A stretch of 49,003 bases of DNA from Cellulomonas sp. IC4_254 (GCF_011603975.1 NZ_JAANNB010000005.1:1-49003); one strand, 5' to 3'; counted from the stretch's first letter, positions 7,488-16,938 are shown. Numbers and translations: made by a program. Notes: generated from the sequence alone by a model not told the origin.

Positions 7488-8435
7488 ATGTGCACAGGAA
7501 TCCGGTTCTCGGACGGCCAGGGACATCTCTACCTGGCGCGCAATCTCGACTGGACCAGCGGCTACGGCGAGCGCGTGGTGGTGACGCCGACGGGGTACCG
7601 CCCGCGGTCGCCGTTCGGCGCCGTCGCGGAGGTCCGGCACGCGGTCATCGGCATGGGGATCGTGGAGGCGGGCACGCCGCTGTACTTCGACTGCGGCAAC
7701 GACGCCGGGCTGGCCGTCGCGGGCCTCAACTTCCCGGGGTACGCGCAGTACGCGCCCGGACCGGTCGACGGCGCGACCAACGTCGCCGCCTTCGAGGTGC
7801 CGTTCTGGGTGGCCGCGCAGTTCTCCTCGATCGACGAGGTCGAGGCGGCGCTCCGCGACGTCGTGATCGTGGACCGGCCGATCGACGAGCGGTACCCGAG
7901 CTCGCTGCTGCACTGGGTCGTCGGCGACGCGGACCGCGCGATCGTCCTCGAGCAGACGGCCGACGGCCTGCGCGTCTTCGACGACGACGTCGACGTGCTG
8001 GCGAACCAGCCGGGCTTCGGCTGGCACCACGAGAACCTCCGGAACTACCTGAACGTCTCGCCGGAGTTCCCCGAGGAGACCGTGCTCGGGCGGGCCAAGC
8101 TCGCCCCGTTCGGCTCGGGGTCGCACATGCGCGGGGTCCCGGGCGACTACTCCTCGCCGTCGCGGTTCGTCCGCGCGGCCTACGTGAACACCCACTACCC
8201 GGAGAAGGCCACGGAGGAGGAGAACGTCAGCCGCGCCTTCCACACGCTGCAGCAGGTGGCGATGGTGGACGGCTGCGCGGCGATGGCGTCCGGCGAGTTC
8301 GAGCGGACGATCTACACCGGGCTGTTCTCGTCGCGGACCTCGACGTACTACTGGAACACGTACGAGGACCCGGCGATCCGCAGCGTGGCGCTGGGCGACC
8401 AGCCGACCGACGGGGCGGACCTGGTCGAGGTCTGA
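7488..8435 (+). CDS. Choloylglycine hydrolase / penicillin V acylase family protein
   Basis: This 315-residue Ntn-hydrolase starts Met-Cys-Thr, so removal of Met exposes the catalytic Cys2. Family catalytic residues are in register: R18 and D21 (ARNLDW), N81 (GLNFPG), N173 (VLANQPGF) and R226 (SPSRFVRAAY). The family cleaves linear amide bonds: bile salts, penicillin V and, in some members, acyl-homoserine lactones. No signal peptide is present. ATG 7488 has a GGGGGG stretch upstream, and the mechanism requires this start. The substrate cannot be predicted; for a non-gut actinobacterium an acylase or quorum-quenching role is as likely as bile salt hydrolysis. Confidence 0.92.
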   Translation: MCTGIRFSDGQGHLYLARNLDWTSGYGERVVVTPTGYRPRSPFGAVAEVRHAVIGMGIVEAGTPLYFDCGNDAGLAVAGLNFPGYAQYAPGPVDGATNVAAFEVPFWVAAQFSSIDEVEAALRDVVIVDRPIDERYPSSLLHWVVGDADRAIVLEQTADGLRVFDDDVDVLANQPGFGWHHENLRNYLNVSPEFPEETVLGRAKLAPFGSGSHMRGVPGDYSSPSRFVRAAYVNTHYPEKATEEENVSRAFHTLQQVAMVDGCAAMASGEFERTIYTGLFSSRTSTYYWNTYEDPAIRSVALGDQPTDGADLVEV

Positions 8436-8474
8436 CCCCGTGGCGTGACCCTCCGGCCGGCAGGACTCGCGCCC

Positions 8475-9416
8475 TCAGGCCCCCTCGGCCCGCCCCTCGC
8501 GCCAGTACCCCATGAACGCCACGGCCTTCCGGTCCACCCCGCAGGTCCCGACGAGGTGCCGCCGCAGCGTCTTGATCGCCCCGGCCTCCCCCGCGAGCCA
8601 CGCGTACAGCGCGGCGGACTGGCGCAGCGGCTCACCGGTGGCGTGGTCCACGGGGACCTCCCACAGGATGCCGGAGTCGATGTCGACGTCCTCGAGCTCC
8701 ATGCCCTCGGGCAGCGGGGCGTCGTGCGGCATGAGGCGCTTGCACGCGGCCTGGACGGCCGGGACCAGCAGCGAGCCGTGCGCGGCGCCGTCGCGCGGCA
8801 GCCAGCGGACGGTCACGCCGGCCGGGGCGTCGACGGGGATCGCGTCGCCGGTGACCGGGACCTCGATCAGGGCCTCGCCGCGGGCGTCGCGGGGCAGTCG
8901 CTCGAGGATGCCGGCGATGGCCGGGGCGGCGGTCTCGTCGCCGGCGAGCAGCAGCCGGTCGGCGTGCGCCGGCGGGACGAAGTCGACGCCGCCGGTCGGG
9001 CCCTGGTGCTCGCGGTTGGGGCCGAGGACGACGAGCGAGTCGCCGACCTGGGCGCAGCCGGCCCACGCGGACGCCGGTCCGCCGTCGCCGTGCAGGACCA
9101 TGTCGACGTCGAGCTCGCGCAGGTCGTTGCGGGCGGTCCGCGCGGTGTAGGTGCGGATCGGGTGCCGGAGCTCGTCCGGCAGCTCGCGCCACTGCAGGTA
9201 CCAGGACTCGCCGGTCGGGACGACGTCGTAGCCGCAGGGCAGCGGGAGCAGCAGCTTGATGCGCTGGTCGAAGCCGTTGTCGGCGAACTGGTCGAGGTCC
9301 TCGCCGGTGAACGTGAACCGGCGGAACGACGGGCTGAGGTCCACGATCCGCGACACCCGGACGTCGAAGAACCGGAACGGCGTGGTGACGGCCGGCGCGG
9401 CGGTGGACGCTGTCAT
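8475..9416 (-). CDS. Siderophore-interacting protein (FAD ferric-siderophore reductase)
   Basis: This 313-residue protein is of the SIP/ViuB family. A flavin-binding beta-barrel carries PIRTYTAR around residue 87, followed by an NAD(P)H-domain. The C-terminal signature is [18 protein letters not shown] near residue 275. Such enzymes reduce Fe(III)-siderophores in the cytoplasm to release iron. ATG 9416 is preferred over an in-frame start 8 codons upstream, because a -10 and a DtxR-type box lie immediately before 9416. The upstream gene on the same strand is a VIT1-type metal transporter, giving an iron-related pair. Confidence 0.93.
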   Translation of the reverse strand: MTASTAAPAVTTPFRFFDVRVSRIVDLSPSFRRFTFTGEDLDQFADNGFDQRIKLLLPLPCGYDVVPTGESWYLQWRELPDELRHPIRTYTARTARNDLRELDVDMVLHGDGGPASAWAGCAQVGDSLVVLGPNREHQGPTGGVDFVPPAHADRLLLAGDETAAPAIAGILERLPRDARGEALIEVPVTGDAIPVDAPAGVTVRWLPRDGAAHGSLLVPAVQAACKRLMPHDAPLPEGMELEDVDIDSGILWEVPVDHATGEPLRQSAALYAWLAGEAGAIKTLRRHLVGTCGVDRKAVAFMGYWREGRAEGA

Positions 9417-9422
9417 GCCGTC

Positions 9423-9451
9423 ACCGTAACCCGAAGGCAAGGCTTACCTCA
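9423..9451 (-). promoter_or_regulatory. DtxR/IdeR-type iron box and leaderless -10 of the SIP gene
   Basis: GAAGGCAAGGCTTACCTCA (9433-9451) matches about 13 of 19 positions of the DtxR/IdeR consensus, including the AGG..AG.CT..CCT core. On the minus strand TACGGT (9423-9428) is a -10 element 6 nt before the ATG. The box would cover the -35/spacer, so iron-loaded regulator should repress. Confidence 0.7.
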
Positions 9452-9493
9452 CCCCCCGTGTGACACATCCCACAGAGTGGACGGATCGGGGCC

Positions 9494-10624
9494 TCAGGCC
9501 GCCGACGTCCCGAACGCGAGCCCCAGCAGGTACGTCGCCGCGGCGGCGCCGAACCCGATCGCCAGCTGCCGCAGCGCGCGCTTCGCCGGCGAGGACCCCG
9601 ACAGCACGCCGACGGTCGCCCCGGTGCCGAGCAGCGCGATGCCGACGAGGCCGGAGGCCAGCGCCACGGCGGCCCAGCCCTCCAGGCCGATCAGGTACGG
9701 CACCACGGGCACGATCGCGCCGCCGGCGAAGAAGCAGAACGAGGCCAGCGCGGCGCCCACGGCGCTGCCGACGGTCTCGTGCTCGTCGACCTCCTCGCCG
9801 GCGCTCGCCGCCTCCTGCGCGGGCAGCGCGGCGGACGCCCCGCCGACCGCCGACAGGTCCGCCAGCACCGTGGCCGCGCGGACCTGCGCCTCGTCGGCGC
9901 CCATGCCGCGCGCCCGGTAGACGAGCGCGAGCTCGTTGGCGTCGAGGTCGAGGTGCGGGAGCGCGTCCCGCGCCTGGGCGCTCGGCCGCGAGGCCTCCAG
10001 CAGCTCGCGCTGCGACCGCACGGAGACGTACTCGCCCGCGCCCATCGACAGCGCCCCGGCGAGCAGGCCGGCGAGGCCGGTCAGCAGGACGGTCGACGTG
10101 GCGACGCCGCTCGCGCCGATGCCGAGCACCAGGGCGAGGTTGCTCACCAGGCCGTCGTTGGCGCCGAACACCGCGGCGCGGAACGTGCCGGACATCCGGC
10201 TGCGCCCGCGCATCGCGAGGCTGCGCACGACCTCCTCGTGGATCCGCTCGTCCGCGGCCATCGTGGGCGTCGCGTCGACGTCCTCGCCGTAGGTCGACCG
10301 GGCCTCGGCGCGCTGCGCGAGCGCGAGGACGAACACGCCGCCGAACCTCCGGGCGAGCGCGCCCAGCACCCGGGACCGGATGTCGCCGGGCAGCGGGCGG
10401 CCGACCTTGTCGCCCAGCAGGTCGAGCCAGTGCTGCTCGTGCCGCTTCTCCGCGTCGGCGAGCGCGAGCAGGATCGCGCGCTCCTCGCCGGTGCGGCGCG
10501 AGGCGAGGTCGCGGTAGGCGGCGGCCTCGGCGCGCTCGTCGGCGAGGTAGCGGCGCCAGCGGCGGATCTGGCGCGCGGTGGGCGCGACGGTGAGGGCCTC
10601 GGGGGCCCGGTCGGTGGGTGGCAC
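9494..10624 (-). CDS. VIT1/CCC1 family transporter with N-terminal ferritin-like domain
   Basis: The 376-residue protein joins a rubrerythrin/ferritin-like helical domain (about residues 15-120; E/H-rich YLADERAEAAAYRDLA and DAEKRHEQHW) to a CCC1/VIT1 membrane domain. That domain contains AAVFGANDGLVSNLALVLG and GALSMGAGEYVSVRSQ. The fusion type is known in bacteria, where the diiron domain is thought to feed Fe or Mn to the transporter. GTG 10624 has GGAG 5-6 nt upstream and was chosen over an in-frame GTG 8 codons earlier. The next gene downstream is the DtxR-box SIP gene, so iron handling is the likely shared theme. Confidence 0.9.
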   Translation of the reverse strand: MPPTDRAPEALTVAPTARQIRRWRRYLADERAEAAAYRDLASRRTGEERAILLALADAEKRHEQHWLDLLGDKVGRPLPGDIRSRVLGALARRFGGVFVLALAQRAEARSTYGEDVDATPTMAADERIHEEVVRSLAMRGRSRMSGTFRAAVFGANDGLVSNLALVLGIGASGVATSTVLLTGLAGLLAGALSMGAGEYVSVRSQRELLEASRPSAQARDALPHLDLDANELALVYRARGMGADEAQVRAATVLADLSAVGGASAALPAQEAASAGEEVDEHETVGSAVGAALASFCFFAGGAIVPVVPYLIGLEGWAAVALASGLVGIALLGTGATVGVLSGSSPAKRALRQLAIGFGAAAATYLLGLAFGTSAA

Positions 10625-10671
10625 GGTGCTCCATCGTGGGCGACGCACGCCCGCGAGTCACGCGTTCCGCG

Positions 10672-10693
10672 CCGATTCGGCCGCCCGAATCGG
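10672..10693. repeat. Inverted repeat CCGATTCG / CGAATCGG
   Basis: This is a perfect 8-bp inverted repeat with a 6-nt loop, between the stop at 10784 and the VIT1 start. It could be a terminator for the upstream minus-strand gene or an operator for the VIT1 gene. Its AT-containing core makes an operator plausible. Confidence 0.45.
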
Positions 10694-10783
10694 GACGTCC
10701 GCACTCCCGTCGGGCGGCGCCCCGGGAACCCCCGCGCGCGGGTGCGGTGAGGCGTCGCGCCGAGCCGGGGCCGCGGCCGGCCC

Positions 10784-11149
10784 TCAGTCCTCCCAGGGCG
10801 GCGTCTCGTCGAGCTTCGCGTAGTACTTCGCGAGGTGGCTCTTGACCCGGTCGACGTCCTTCGCCGGCAGGTCGACCCCGCCGCGCGAGCCCTGCATGAC
10901 GGCCGCCGCGGCGAACACGCCGCGCGGCACCGCGACGAGCTTCCCGCCGACCACGTCCGCGATCAGCAGCTTGTAGGCGGTGAAGTTCTGCTTGGCGTCG
11001 GCGTCGTACCAGACGTGCGCGCCGCGGTACTGCTGATTCGGCTCGTCCTCGGCGTCCGCCCACGCGCGGACGCGCTTTTCGGCGGCGGCACCGTCCCACT
11101 CGCGGTCGCGGTCGGCCAGCGGCAGGTCCTGGAACGCGGTGACGGCCAT
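10784..11149 (-). CDS. Hypothetical protein, possible phage-protease-derived domain
   Basis: This 121-residue protein starts MAVTAFQDLPLADRDREWDG. Its central YKLLIADVVGGKLVAVPRGVFAA and the final VDRVKSHLAKYYAKL stretch recall the C-terminal tail of phage prohead-protease-like proteins as I remember them; this resemblance is weak evidence. ATG 11149 has a strong GGAGG about 9 nt upstream. Hydrophobic patterning suggests a soluble alpha/beta protein. No other phage genes are nearby, so it is either a domesticated fragment or an unrelated actinobacterial family. Function unknown. Confidence 0.8.
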   Translation of the reverse strand: MAVTAFQDLPLADRDREWDGAAAEKRVRAWADAEDEPNQQYRGAHVWYDADAKQNFTAYKLLIADVVGGKLVAVPRGVFAAAAVMQGSRGGVDLPAKDVDRVKSHLAKYYAKLDETPPWED

Positions 11150-11209
11150 CGGCCGCACCTCCTCTCAACTCCTCGGGTGCGAAACCTGGCGGTTGCGCAA
11201 GCGCGCGGT

Positions 11210-12220
11210 TCAGGACGACGGCGCGGCGGCCCGGAGCTTGTCGAGCAGCGGCCCGGCGACCTCGTCGAGGAACCGCTGCTGCGCCTGGTCGCCGACCTGG
11301 ACCAGCGCGATGTCGGTGAACCCGGCCTCCCAGTACGGCTGGACCTTCGCGACGATCGCGTCGAGGTCCGGACCGCACGGGATGGTCTCCGCGACGTCGT
11401 CCGGCCGCACGAACTGGCTCGCGGCGTCGAAGGCCTCGGTCGTCGGCAGGTCGGCGTTCACGTGCCAGCCGCCGGCGAACCAGCGGAACTGCTCATGCGC
11501 GCGCTCCTTCGCCGTGGCGAGATCAGGGTCCCACGAGATCGGGATCTGGCCGATCTTGCGGGACGGCGGCGGGGTCTCGCCGCCGATCGCGTGCGCGGCC
11601 TGGGCGCGGGCCTCGTCCCAGGACGACAGCAGGTCCGCCTCGGGGTCGGTCGCCACCAGGTGGTCGGCCAGCGGCGCGAACCGGGACACCGACTGCGCGC
11701 CGGACACCGCGACGCCGATCTCGACCGGCGCGTCCGGGAGGTCCCAGAGCTGCGCGGAGTCGGTGCGGAAGTGCACGCCGTCGAAGGTCAGGCGCTCGCC
11801 GTCCAGCAGCGACCGGATGATCTCGATGGCCTCCTCGAGCATGTCGTGCCGCTCGCCGACCGCGGGCCAGCGCTCGCCGACCACGTGCTCGTTGAGGTTC
11901 TCGCCCGCCCCGAGGCCCAGGGTGAACCGGCCGTCGGACAGCACGCCGAGCGTGGCGGCCTTCTGCGCGACGACGGCCGGGTGGTACCGGACGGTCGGGC
12001 AGGTCACGTAGGTCATCAGGTCGACGCGGGACGTCACCTGCGACACCGCGCCGAGCAGCGACCAGGCGTACGGCGCGTGCCCCTGCTCGTCGACCCACGG
12101 GAAGTAGTGGTCGGAGGAGACGAGGAAGTCGAAGCCGGTCTTCTCGGCGTCGGCCGCGTACCCCACGAGCTGCTTGGGCCCGGACTGCTCGGTCATGAGG
12201 GTGTACCCGAATCGCGTCAT
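11210..12220 (-). CDS. LLM class F420-dependent oxidoreductase (G6PDH-like family)
   Basis: This 336-residue TIM-barrel protein is of the luciferase-like monooxygenase superfamily. SSDHYFPWVDEQGHAPYAWS, the TYVTCPTVRYHP block and LGLGAGENLNEHVVG match the F420-dependent glucose-6-phosphate dehydrogenase-like subfamily (TIGR03557 type). Such enzymes transfer hydride between a substrate and deazaflavin F420; the substrate here is unknown. ATG 12220 was chosen at the conserved MTRFGYTLM start, with GAGG about 10 nt upstream. The gene downstream of the QorB-like gene is co-oriented, 72 bp apart. Confidence 0.92.
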   Translation of the reverse strand: MTRFGYTLMTEQSGPKQLVGYAADAEKTGFDFLVSSDHYFPWVDEQGHAPYAWSLLGAVSQVTSRVDLMTYVTCPTVRYHPAVVAQKAATLGVLSDGRFTLGLGAGENLNEHVVGERWPAVGERHDMLEEAIEIIRSLLDGERLTFDGVHFRTDSAQLWDLPDAPVEIGVAVSGAQSVSRFAPLADHLVATDPEADLLSSWDEARAQAAHAIGGETPPPSRKIGQIPISWDPDLATAKERAHEQFRWFAGGWHVNADLPTTEAFDAASQFVRPDDVAETIPCGPDLDAIVAKVQPYWEAGFTDIALVQVGDQAQQRFLDEVAGPLLDKLRAAAPSS

Positions 12221-12292
12221 GCGATCGAGCCTCACACCGACCGGCCGCCCCGGCATCCGGAGCGGCCGGCCAGCACCGAGGAGACGGAGTCG

Positions 12293-13156
<864 letters not shown>

Positions 13157-13249
13157 GGTGGAGCTCCTCCGAGATGGGCGTGGCCGGCCGCCTGACGCGT
13201 CCGGCACCTGCACCAACGGCGGCCGCGCGGCCACCCTTCCCGGTCACCG

Positions 13250-13272
13250 GTACCCACTTTCGCGTAAGGTAC
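13250..13272. promoter_or_regulatory. Putative HxlR operator and leaderless promoter
   Basis: GTACC (13250-13254) and GGTAC (13268-13272) form an inverted repeat with a 13-bp spacer in the divergent intergenic region. TAAGGT (13265-13270) is a -10 element 6 nt before the ATG at 13277. A dimeric HxlR regulator here could control both genes. Confidence 0.5.
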
Positions 13273-13276
13273 TGGC

Positions 13277-13672
13277 ATGGCGGTAAGCATCGAGGACACA
13301 GCACCGGCGGCCCCCGGATCCGTCCTGGGCGACCTGCTCACGGACGGCGTGCTCGCCTCGGCGTGCCCGAGCCGGGTGGTCCTCGACCACGTGACCAGCA
13401 AGTGGGGCGTGCTCGTCCTGGTCGCGCTGTCCGAGCGGACGCTGCGGTGGGGCGAGCTGCGCCGGCTCGTCGAGGGCATCAGCGAGAAGATGCTCGCGTC
13501 CACCCTGCGCACGCTGGAGGCCGACGGCCTGGTGCTCCGCGAGGCCACGCCGTCCATCCCGCCGCGGGTCGACTACTCGCTGACCCCGCTCGGCCGCGGG
13601 CTCGCCGATCACCTGCTGCCCCTGATGGGCTGGATCGTGCGGCACGCGGACGCGATGGTCGCCCGGCCCTGA
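13277..13672 (+). CDS. HxlR family regulator, QorR-like redox sensor
   Basis: The 131-residue winged-helix protein carries the HxlR signatures KWGVLVLVALSERTLRWGELRRLVEGISEKML and DYSLTPLGRGL. Its only cysteine is C30 in ACPSR. This position corresponds to the conserved N-terminal Cys that QorR/YodB-type DUF24 regulators use to sense quinones and diamide. It is divergent from an NmrA/QorB-like reductase gene, 120 bp apart, so it probably represses that gene and itself. A hairpin terminator follows 7 bp after the stop. Confidence 0.92.
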   Translation: MAVSIEDTAPAAPGSVLGDLLTDGVLASACPSRVVLDHVTSKWGVLVLVALSERTLRWGELRRLVEGISEKMLASTLRTLEADGLVLREATPSIPPRVDYSLTPLGRGLADHLLPLMGWIVRHADAMVARP

Positions 13673-13678
13673 GGCCGC

Positions 13679-13701
13679 CTCCCGGGCCACCCGCCCGGGA
13701 G
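13679..13701 (+). terminator. Terminator hairpin after the HxlR gene
   Basis: A perfect 9-bp stem (CTCCCGGGC with GCCCGGGAG) closes a 5-nt loop just after the stop codon. There is no U tract, as is usual in actinobacteria. Confidence 0.65.
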
Positions 13702-13766
13702 CGTCACAGCGGGGGCGCCTACGATGGCCCACCGCAACCCCCCGCACCCGACCGAAGGACGAGCAC

Positions 13767-14696
13767 GTGCGCCGTACGGCCGCCACCCTCCTCGCCGCGT
13801 CCCTGCTGCTGCTCGCCGCGTGCAGCGACGGGGGCTCCGACGACTCCGCCTCCCCCAGCACCTCCCCGTCGGCGACGGCCGAGGCGACCGCGTCCGCCGA
13901 GGACGTCGCCGCCCTCGAGGCCGTGACCCTGACCGGCGACGCCGGGCAGGAGCCGGTCTTCGACTTCGAGCAGCCGTTCACGGTGTCGGCCCCGGTCGCG
14001 CGGGTCGTCACCCCCGGCACCGGCGACACCGTGGCCGAGGGCGACCTGGTCACCGTCAACATCGCCGCCGTGAGCGGCGAGGACGGCAGCACCCTCGGCG
14101 GCACCTACGGCGCCGAGCCGCAGCAGTACCTCGCGACCAGCGACAACCTCCCGCCCGCGCTGCTCGAGCAGCTCGTCGGCCAGCAGGCCGGCGCCCGGGT
14201 GCTGTTCGCCAACCCGGCGGACGACGTGACCTCGCTGCTCGCCGTCGAGGTCGTCAGCACCGAGGCCGTCCCGACCCGCGCCGAGGGCACCGCGGTGACG
14301 CCGCTGCCCGAGGGCCTGCCGACGGTCACGCTGGACGAGGACGGCGCGCCGTCGATCGAGCCGCTCGAGACCGACCCGCCCACGGAGCTCGTCGTGCAGC
14401 CGCTGATCCAGGGCGCCGGCGCGCCCGTCGAGGCGGGCCAGACCCTCACCGTGCAGTACAGCGGCTGGCTGTGGGACGGCACGTCGTTCGACTCGTCCTG
14501 GGACCGCGGCTCGGCCACGACCTTCCCGCTGAGCAACGTCATCCAGGGCTGGCAGCAGGGCCTGGTCGGCCAGACGGTCGGCAGCCAGGTGCTGCTGATC
14601 ATCCCGCCGGACCTGGGCTACGGCGACCAGGAGTCGGGCAGCATCCCGGCCGGCTCGACGCTGATCTTCGTGGTGGACATCCTCACCGCGTCCTGA
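13767..14696 (+). CDS. FKBP-type peptidyl-prolyl isomerase lipoprotein, two FKBP domains
   Basis: The 309-residue exported lipoprotein has signal MRRTAATLLAASLLLLAAC with lipobox LAAC, then a Ser/Thr/Ala linker (about residues 22-45). A first FKBP-like domain (about 75-165) has VTPGTGDTVAEGDLVTVN but lacks the aromatic pocket motifs and looks degenerate. The second (about 210-309) has the classic YSGWLWDGTSFDSSWDRG, VIQGWQQGLVGQTVGSQVLLIIPPDLGYG and STLIFVVDIL. It probably folds extracytoplasmic proteins. GTG 13767 has GAAGGACGAG upstream. A strong terminator hairpin follows. Confidence 0.93.
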   Translation: MRRTAATLLAASLLLLAACSDGGSDDSASPSTSPSATAEATASAEDVAALEAVTLTGDAGQEPVFDFEQPFTVSAPVARVVTPGTGDTVAEGDLVTVNIAAVSGEDGSTLGGTYGAEPQQYLATSDNLPPALLEQLVGQQAGARVLFANPADDVTSLLAVEVVSTEAVPTRAEGTAVTPLPEGLPTVTLDEDGAPSIEPLETDPPTELVVQPLIQGAGAPVEAGQTLTVQYSGWLWDGTSFDSSWDRGSATTFPLSNVIQGWQQGLVGQTVGSQVLLIIPPDLGYGDQESGSIPAGSTLIFVVDILTAS

Positions 14697-14721
14697 TCGC
14701 ACCCGGCGGGGCACGCGCAGC

Positions 14722-14759
14722 ACAGGGACCTCGGTCGCACCAGCGCCCGAGGTCCCTGT
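14722..14759 (+). terminator. Terminator hairpin after the FKBP gene
   Basis: A perfect 13-bp stem (ACAGGGACCTCGG with CCGAGGTCCCTGT) has a 12-nt loop. It lies 25 bp after the FKBP stop and 60 bp before the EF-G2 gene. Confidence 0.8.
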
Positions 14760-14821
14760 CGTTCCCGCGACCCGCGTGGTTAGCCTGGCCGTCCTGGCAC
14801 CTGATCCTCGAAGGACGTGCG

Positions 14822-16900
14822 ATGGACGCGGCAACGACGCCGACGGTCCGCAACGTGGCGCTCGTCGGCCACGCCGGATCCGGCAAGACGACACTCGCCG
14901 AGGCCCTGCTGCTGCGCGCCGGGGCGATCCCCCGCGCCGGCCGGGTCGAGGACGGCTCGACGGTCTGCGACCACGAGCCCGAGGAGGTGGCCCGCGGCTC
15001 CTCCGTGGCGCTCGGCGTCGCCGACCTCGACTGGACGTGCAGCCAGGGCCACCCGCACCGGGTCACCCTCCTGGACACCCCGGGGGCGCCCGACTTCGCC
15101 GGGGCGGTGGACGCGGCCCTCGCGGTCGCGGACCTCGCGGTGGTGGTGGTGAGCGCCGTCGACGGGGTCCAGTCCGGGACGGAGGCGGTGTGGCGCAGGT
15201 GCGACGAGGCGGGGATCCCCCGCCTCGTCGTCGTCTCCCAGGAGGACCGCGCCCGCGCCGACTTCCACCGGGTGCTCGACCAGGTCCGCGACCTCGCGGT
15301 CCGCACCGGGCACGACGCCGCCGCGGTGCTGCCGCTGGAGCTGCCGCTCGGCGAGGAGCAGGCCCTGCACGGGGTCGCCGACGTGCTGTCCGATCGGGGC
15401 CTCGACTACGGCGCCGACGGCCGGCACCGCGACTGCGACCTGCCCGCCGACGTCGCGGAGGAGGAGCACCGGCTGCACGGCGAGGTGACGGAGGAGATCG
15501 TCGCCCACGACGACGACCAGCTGGAGCGGTACCTGTCCGGCGACGAGCCCGGCCCGGCCGACCTCGAGCGCACCCTGGCCCACGAGGTCGCGGCCGGTGG
15601 TGCGGTGCCCGTCCTCGTCGCGTCCGCGGCCACGGGCGTCGGGATCGACCGGCTGGCCGACCTGGTGTGCGAGATCGGCCCGGCACCGGCCGACCGGCCC
15701 GCGCGGCTTCGGGTCGGCGGCGGACCGGACGACGGCGCGGAGACCGACCTGCCCGCCGACCCGGCCGGCGAGACGGTGCTGCACGTGTTCCGCACGGTCG
15801 CCGACCCGTTCGTCGGGCAGGTGTCGGTGTTCAAGGTGCTGTCCGGCACCGTGCGCTCCGGCGACCGGCTGACGACCACCACGGGCACCGAGGAGCGGCT
15901 GCACGGCCTGTTCCGGCTGCGCGGTCGCGAGCACCTGCCGGTCGACGCGGTCGCCGCGGGCGGGATCGCCGCGGTCGCGAAGCTCGGCTCCGCCCCGACC
16001 GGCACCCTGCTCGCGGCGCGCGCGCAGCCGGTCCGGCCCGCCACGCTGCCCGCCCGGCCGCCGGTCCTCGGCCTCGCGCTGGTGCCGGTCAGCCAGGCCG
16101 ACGACGACAAGCTGTCCGGCGCGCTCACCCGGCTCGCCGCCGAGGACCCGACGCTGGTCGTCGAGCGCACGGCGCACCAGGCGGTCCTGCGGGGGCTCGG
16201 CGACGCGCACCTCGCCGTCGCCGTCGAGCGGCTGGCCCGGGTGTTCGGCGTGCACGTCACGACCGAGCCGGTGCGGATCGCCTACCGGGAGACGATCGCC
16301 CGGCCCGCCGAGGCCGAGGGCCGGCTGAAGAAGCAGTCCGGCGGGCACGGCCAGTTCGCGGTCGTGCAGCTCCGGCTGCGCCCGCTGCCCCCGGGGTCCG
16401 GGTTCGCGTTCGTCGACTCGGTGGTCGGCGGGGCGGTACCCCGGTCGTACCTGCCCGCCGTCGAGCGCGGCGCCGCGGAGGCGCTCGCCGCCGGCGGCCC
16501 GCTCGGGCACCCCGTCGTCGACGTCCAGGTCGAGGTCTACGACGGCAAGGCGCACGCCGTCGACTCCTCCGACATGGCGTTCCGGACCGCCACCGCGGCC
16601 GGGGTCCGCGCGGCCCTCGCGTCGGCCGGCACGGTGCTGCTGGAGCCGACGCTGCGGGTCACCGTCGTGGTGCCGGGCGAGGCCCAGGGGGACGTGCTCG
16701 GCGACCTCTCCGGGCGCCGGGGGCGGATCAGCGCCAGCAGCACCACCGACGACGGGCGGGTCCGGATCGAGGCGGTCGTGCCCGAGGCCGAGGTGGTCCG
16801 GTACGCGCTCGACCTGCGGGCGCTGACCGGTGGGCGGGGCGAGGTGCTGCTGGAGCCCGGGGACTACGAGGTCCGGCCGGGGCACCTGGCCCCGGTGTGA
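14822..16900 (+). CDS. Elongation factor G-like protein EF-G2
   Basis: The 692-residue GTPase has the five-domain EF-G layout. G1 is GHAGSGKT (16-23), and G3 is DTPG (85-88). The G4 position reads SQED (139-142), not the NKxD of translational GTPases, so guanine selectivity may be altered. Later, the domain IV block LKKQSGGHGQFAVVQLRLRPL and the C-terminal RGRISASSTTDDGRVRIEA are clear. EF-G2 proteins of actinobacteria are paralogs of FusA with no proven translocase role. ATG 14822 has GAAGGACG upstream. It appears monocistronic. Confidence 0.92.
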   Translation: MDAATTPTVRNVALVGHAGSGKTTLAEALLLRAGAIPRAGRVEDGSTVCDHEPEEVARGSSVALGVADLDWTCSQGHPHRVTLLDTPGAPDFAGAVDAALAVADLAVVVVSAVDGVQSGTEAVWRRCDEAGIPRLVVVSQEDRARADFHRVLDQVRDLAVRTGHDAAAVLPLELPLGEEQALHGVADVLSDRGLDYGADGRHRDCDLPADVAEEEHRLHGEVTEEIVAHDDDQLERYLSGDEPGPADLERTLAHEVAAGGAVPVLVASAATGVGIDRLADLVCEIGPAPADRPARLRVGGGPDDGAETDLPADPAGETVLHVFRTVADPFVGQVSVFKVLSGTVRSGDRLTTTTGTEERLHGLFRLRGREHLPVDAVAAGGIAAVAKLGSAPTGTLLAARAQPVRPATLPARPPVLGLALVPVSQADDDKLSGALTRLAAEDPTLVVERTAHQAVLRGLGDAHLAVAVERLARVFGVHVTTEPVRIAYRETIARPAEAEGRLKKQSGGHGQFAVVQLRLRPLPPGSGFAFVDSVVGGAVPRSYLPAVERGAAEALAAGGPLGHPVVDVQVEVYDGKAHAVDSSDMAFRTATAAGVRAALASAGTVLLEPTLRVTVVVPGEAQGDVLGDLSGRRGRISASSTTDDGRVRIEAVVPEAEVVRYALDLRALTGGRGEVLLEPGDYEVRPGHLAPV

Positions 16901-16938
16901 CGCCGGGAGGGCGCATCCGTGGACGAGCAGCGGACGGG

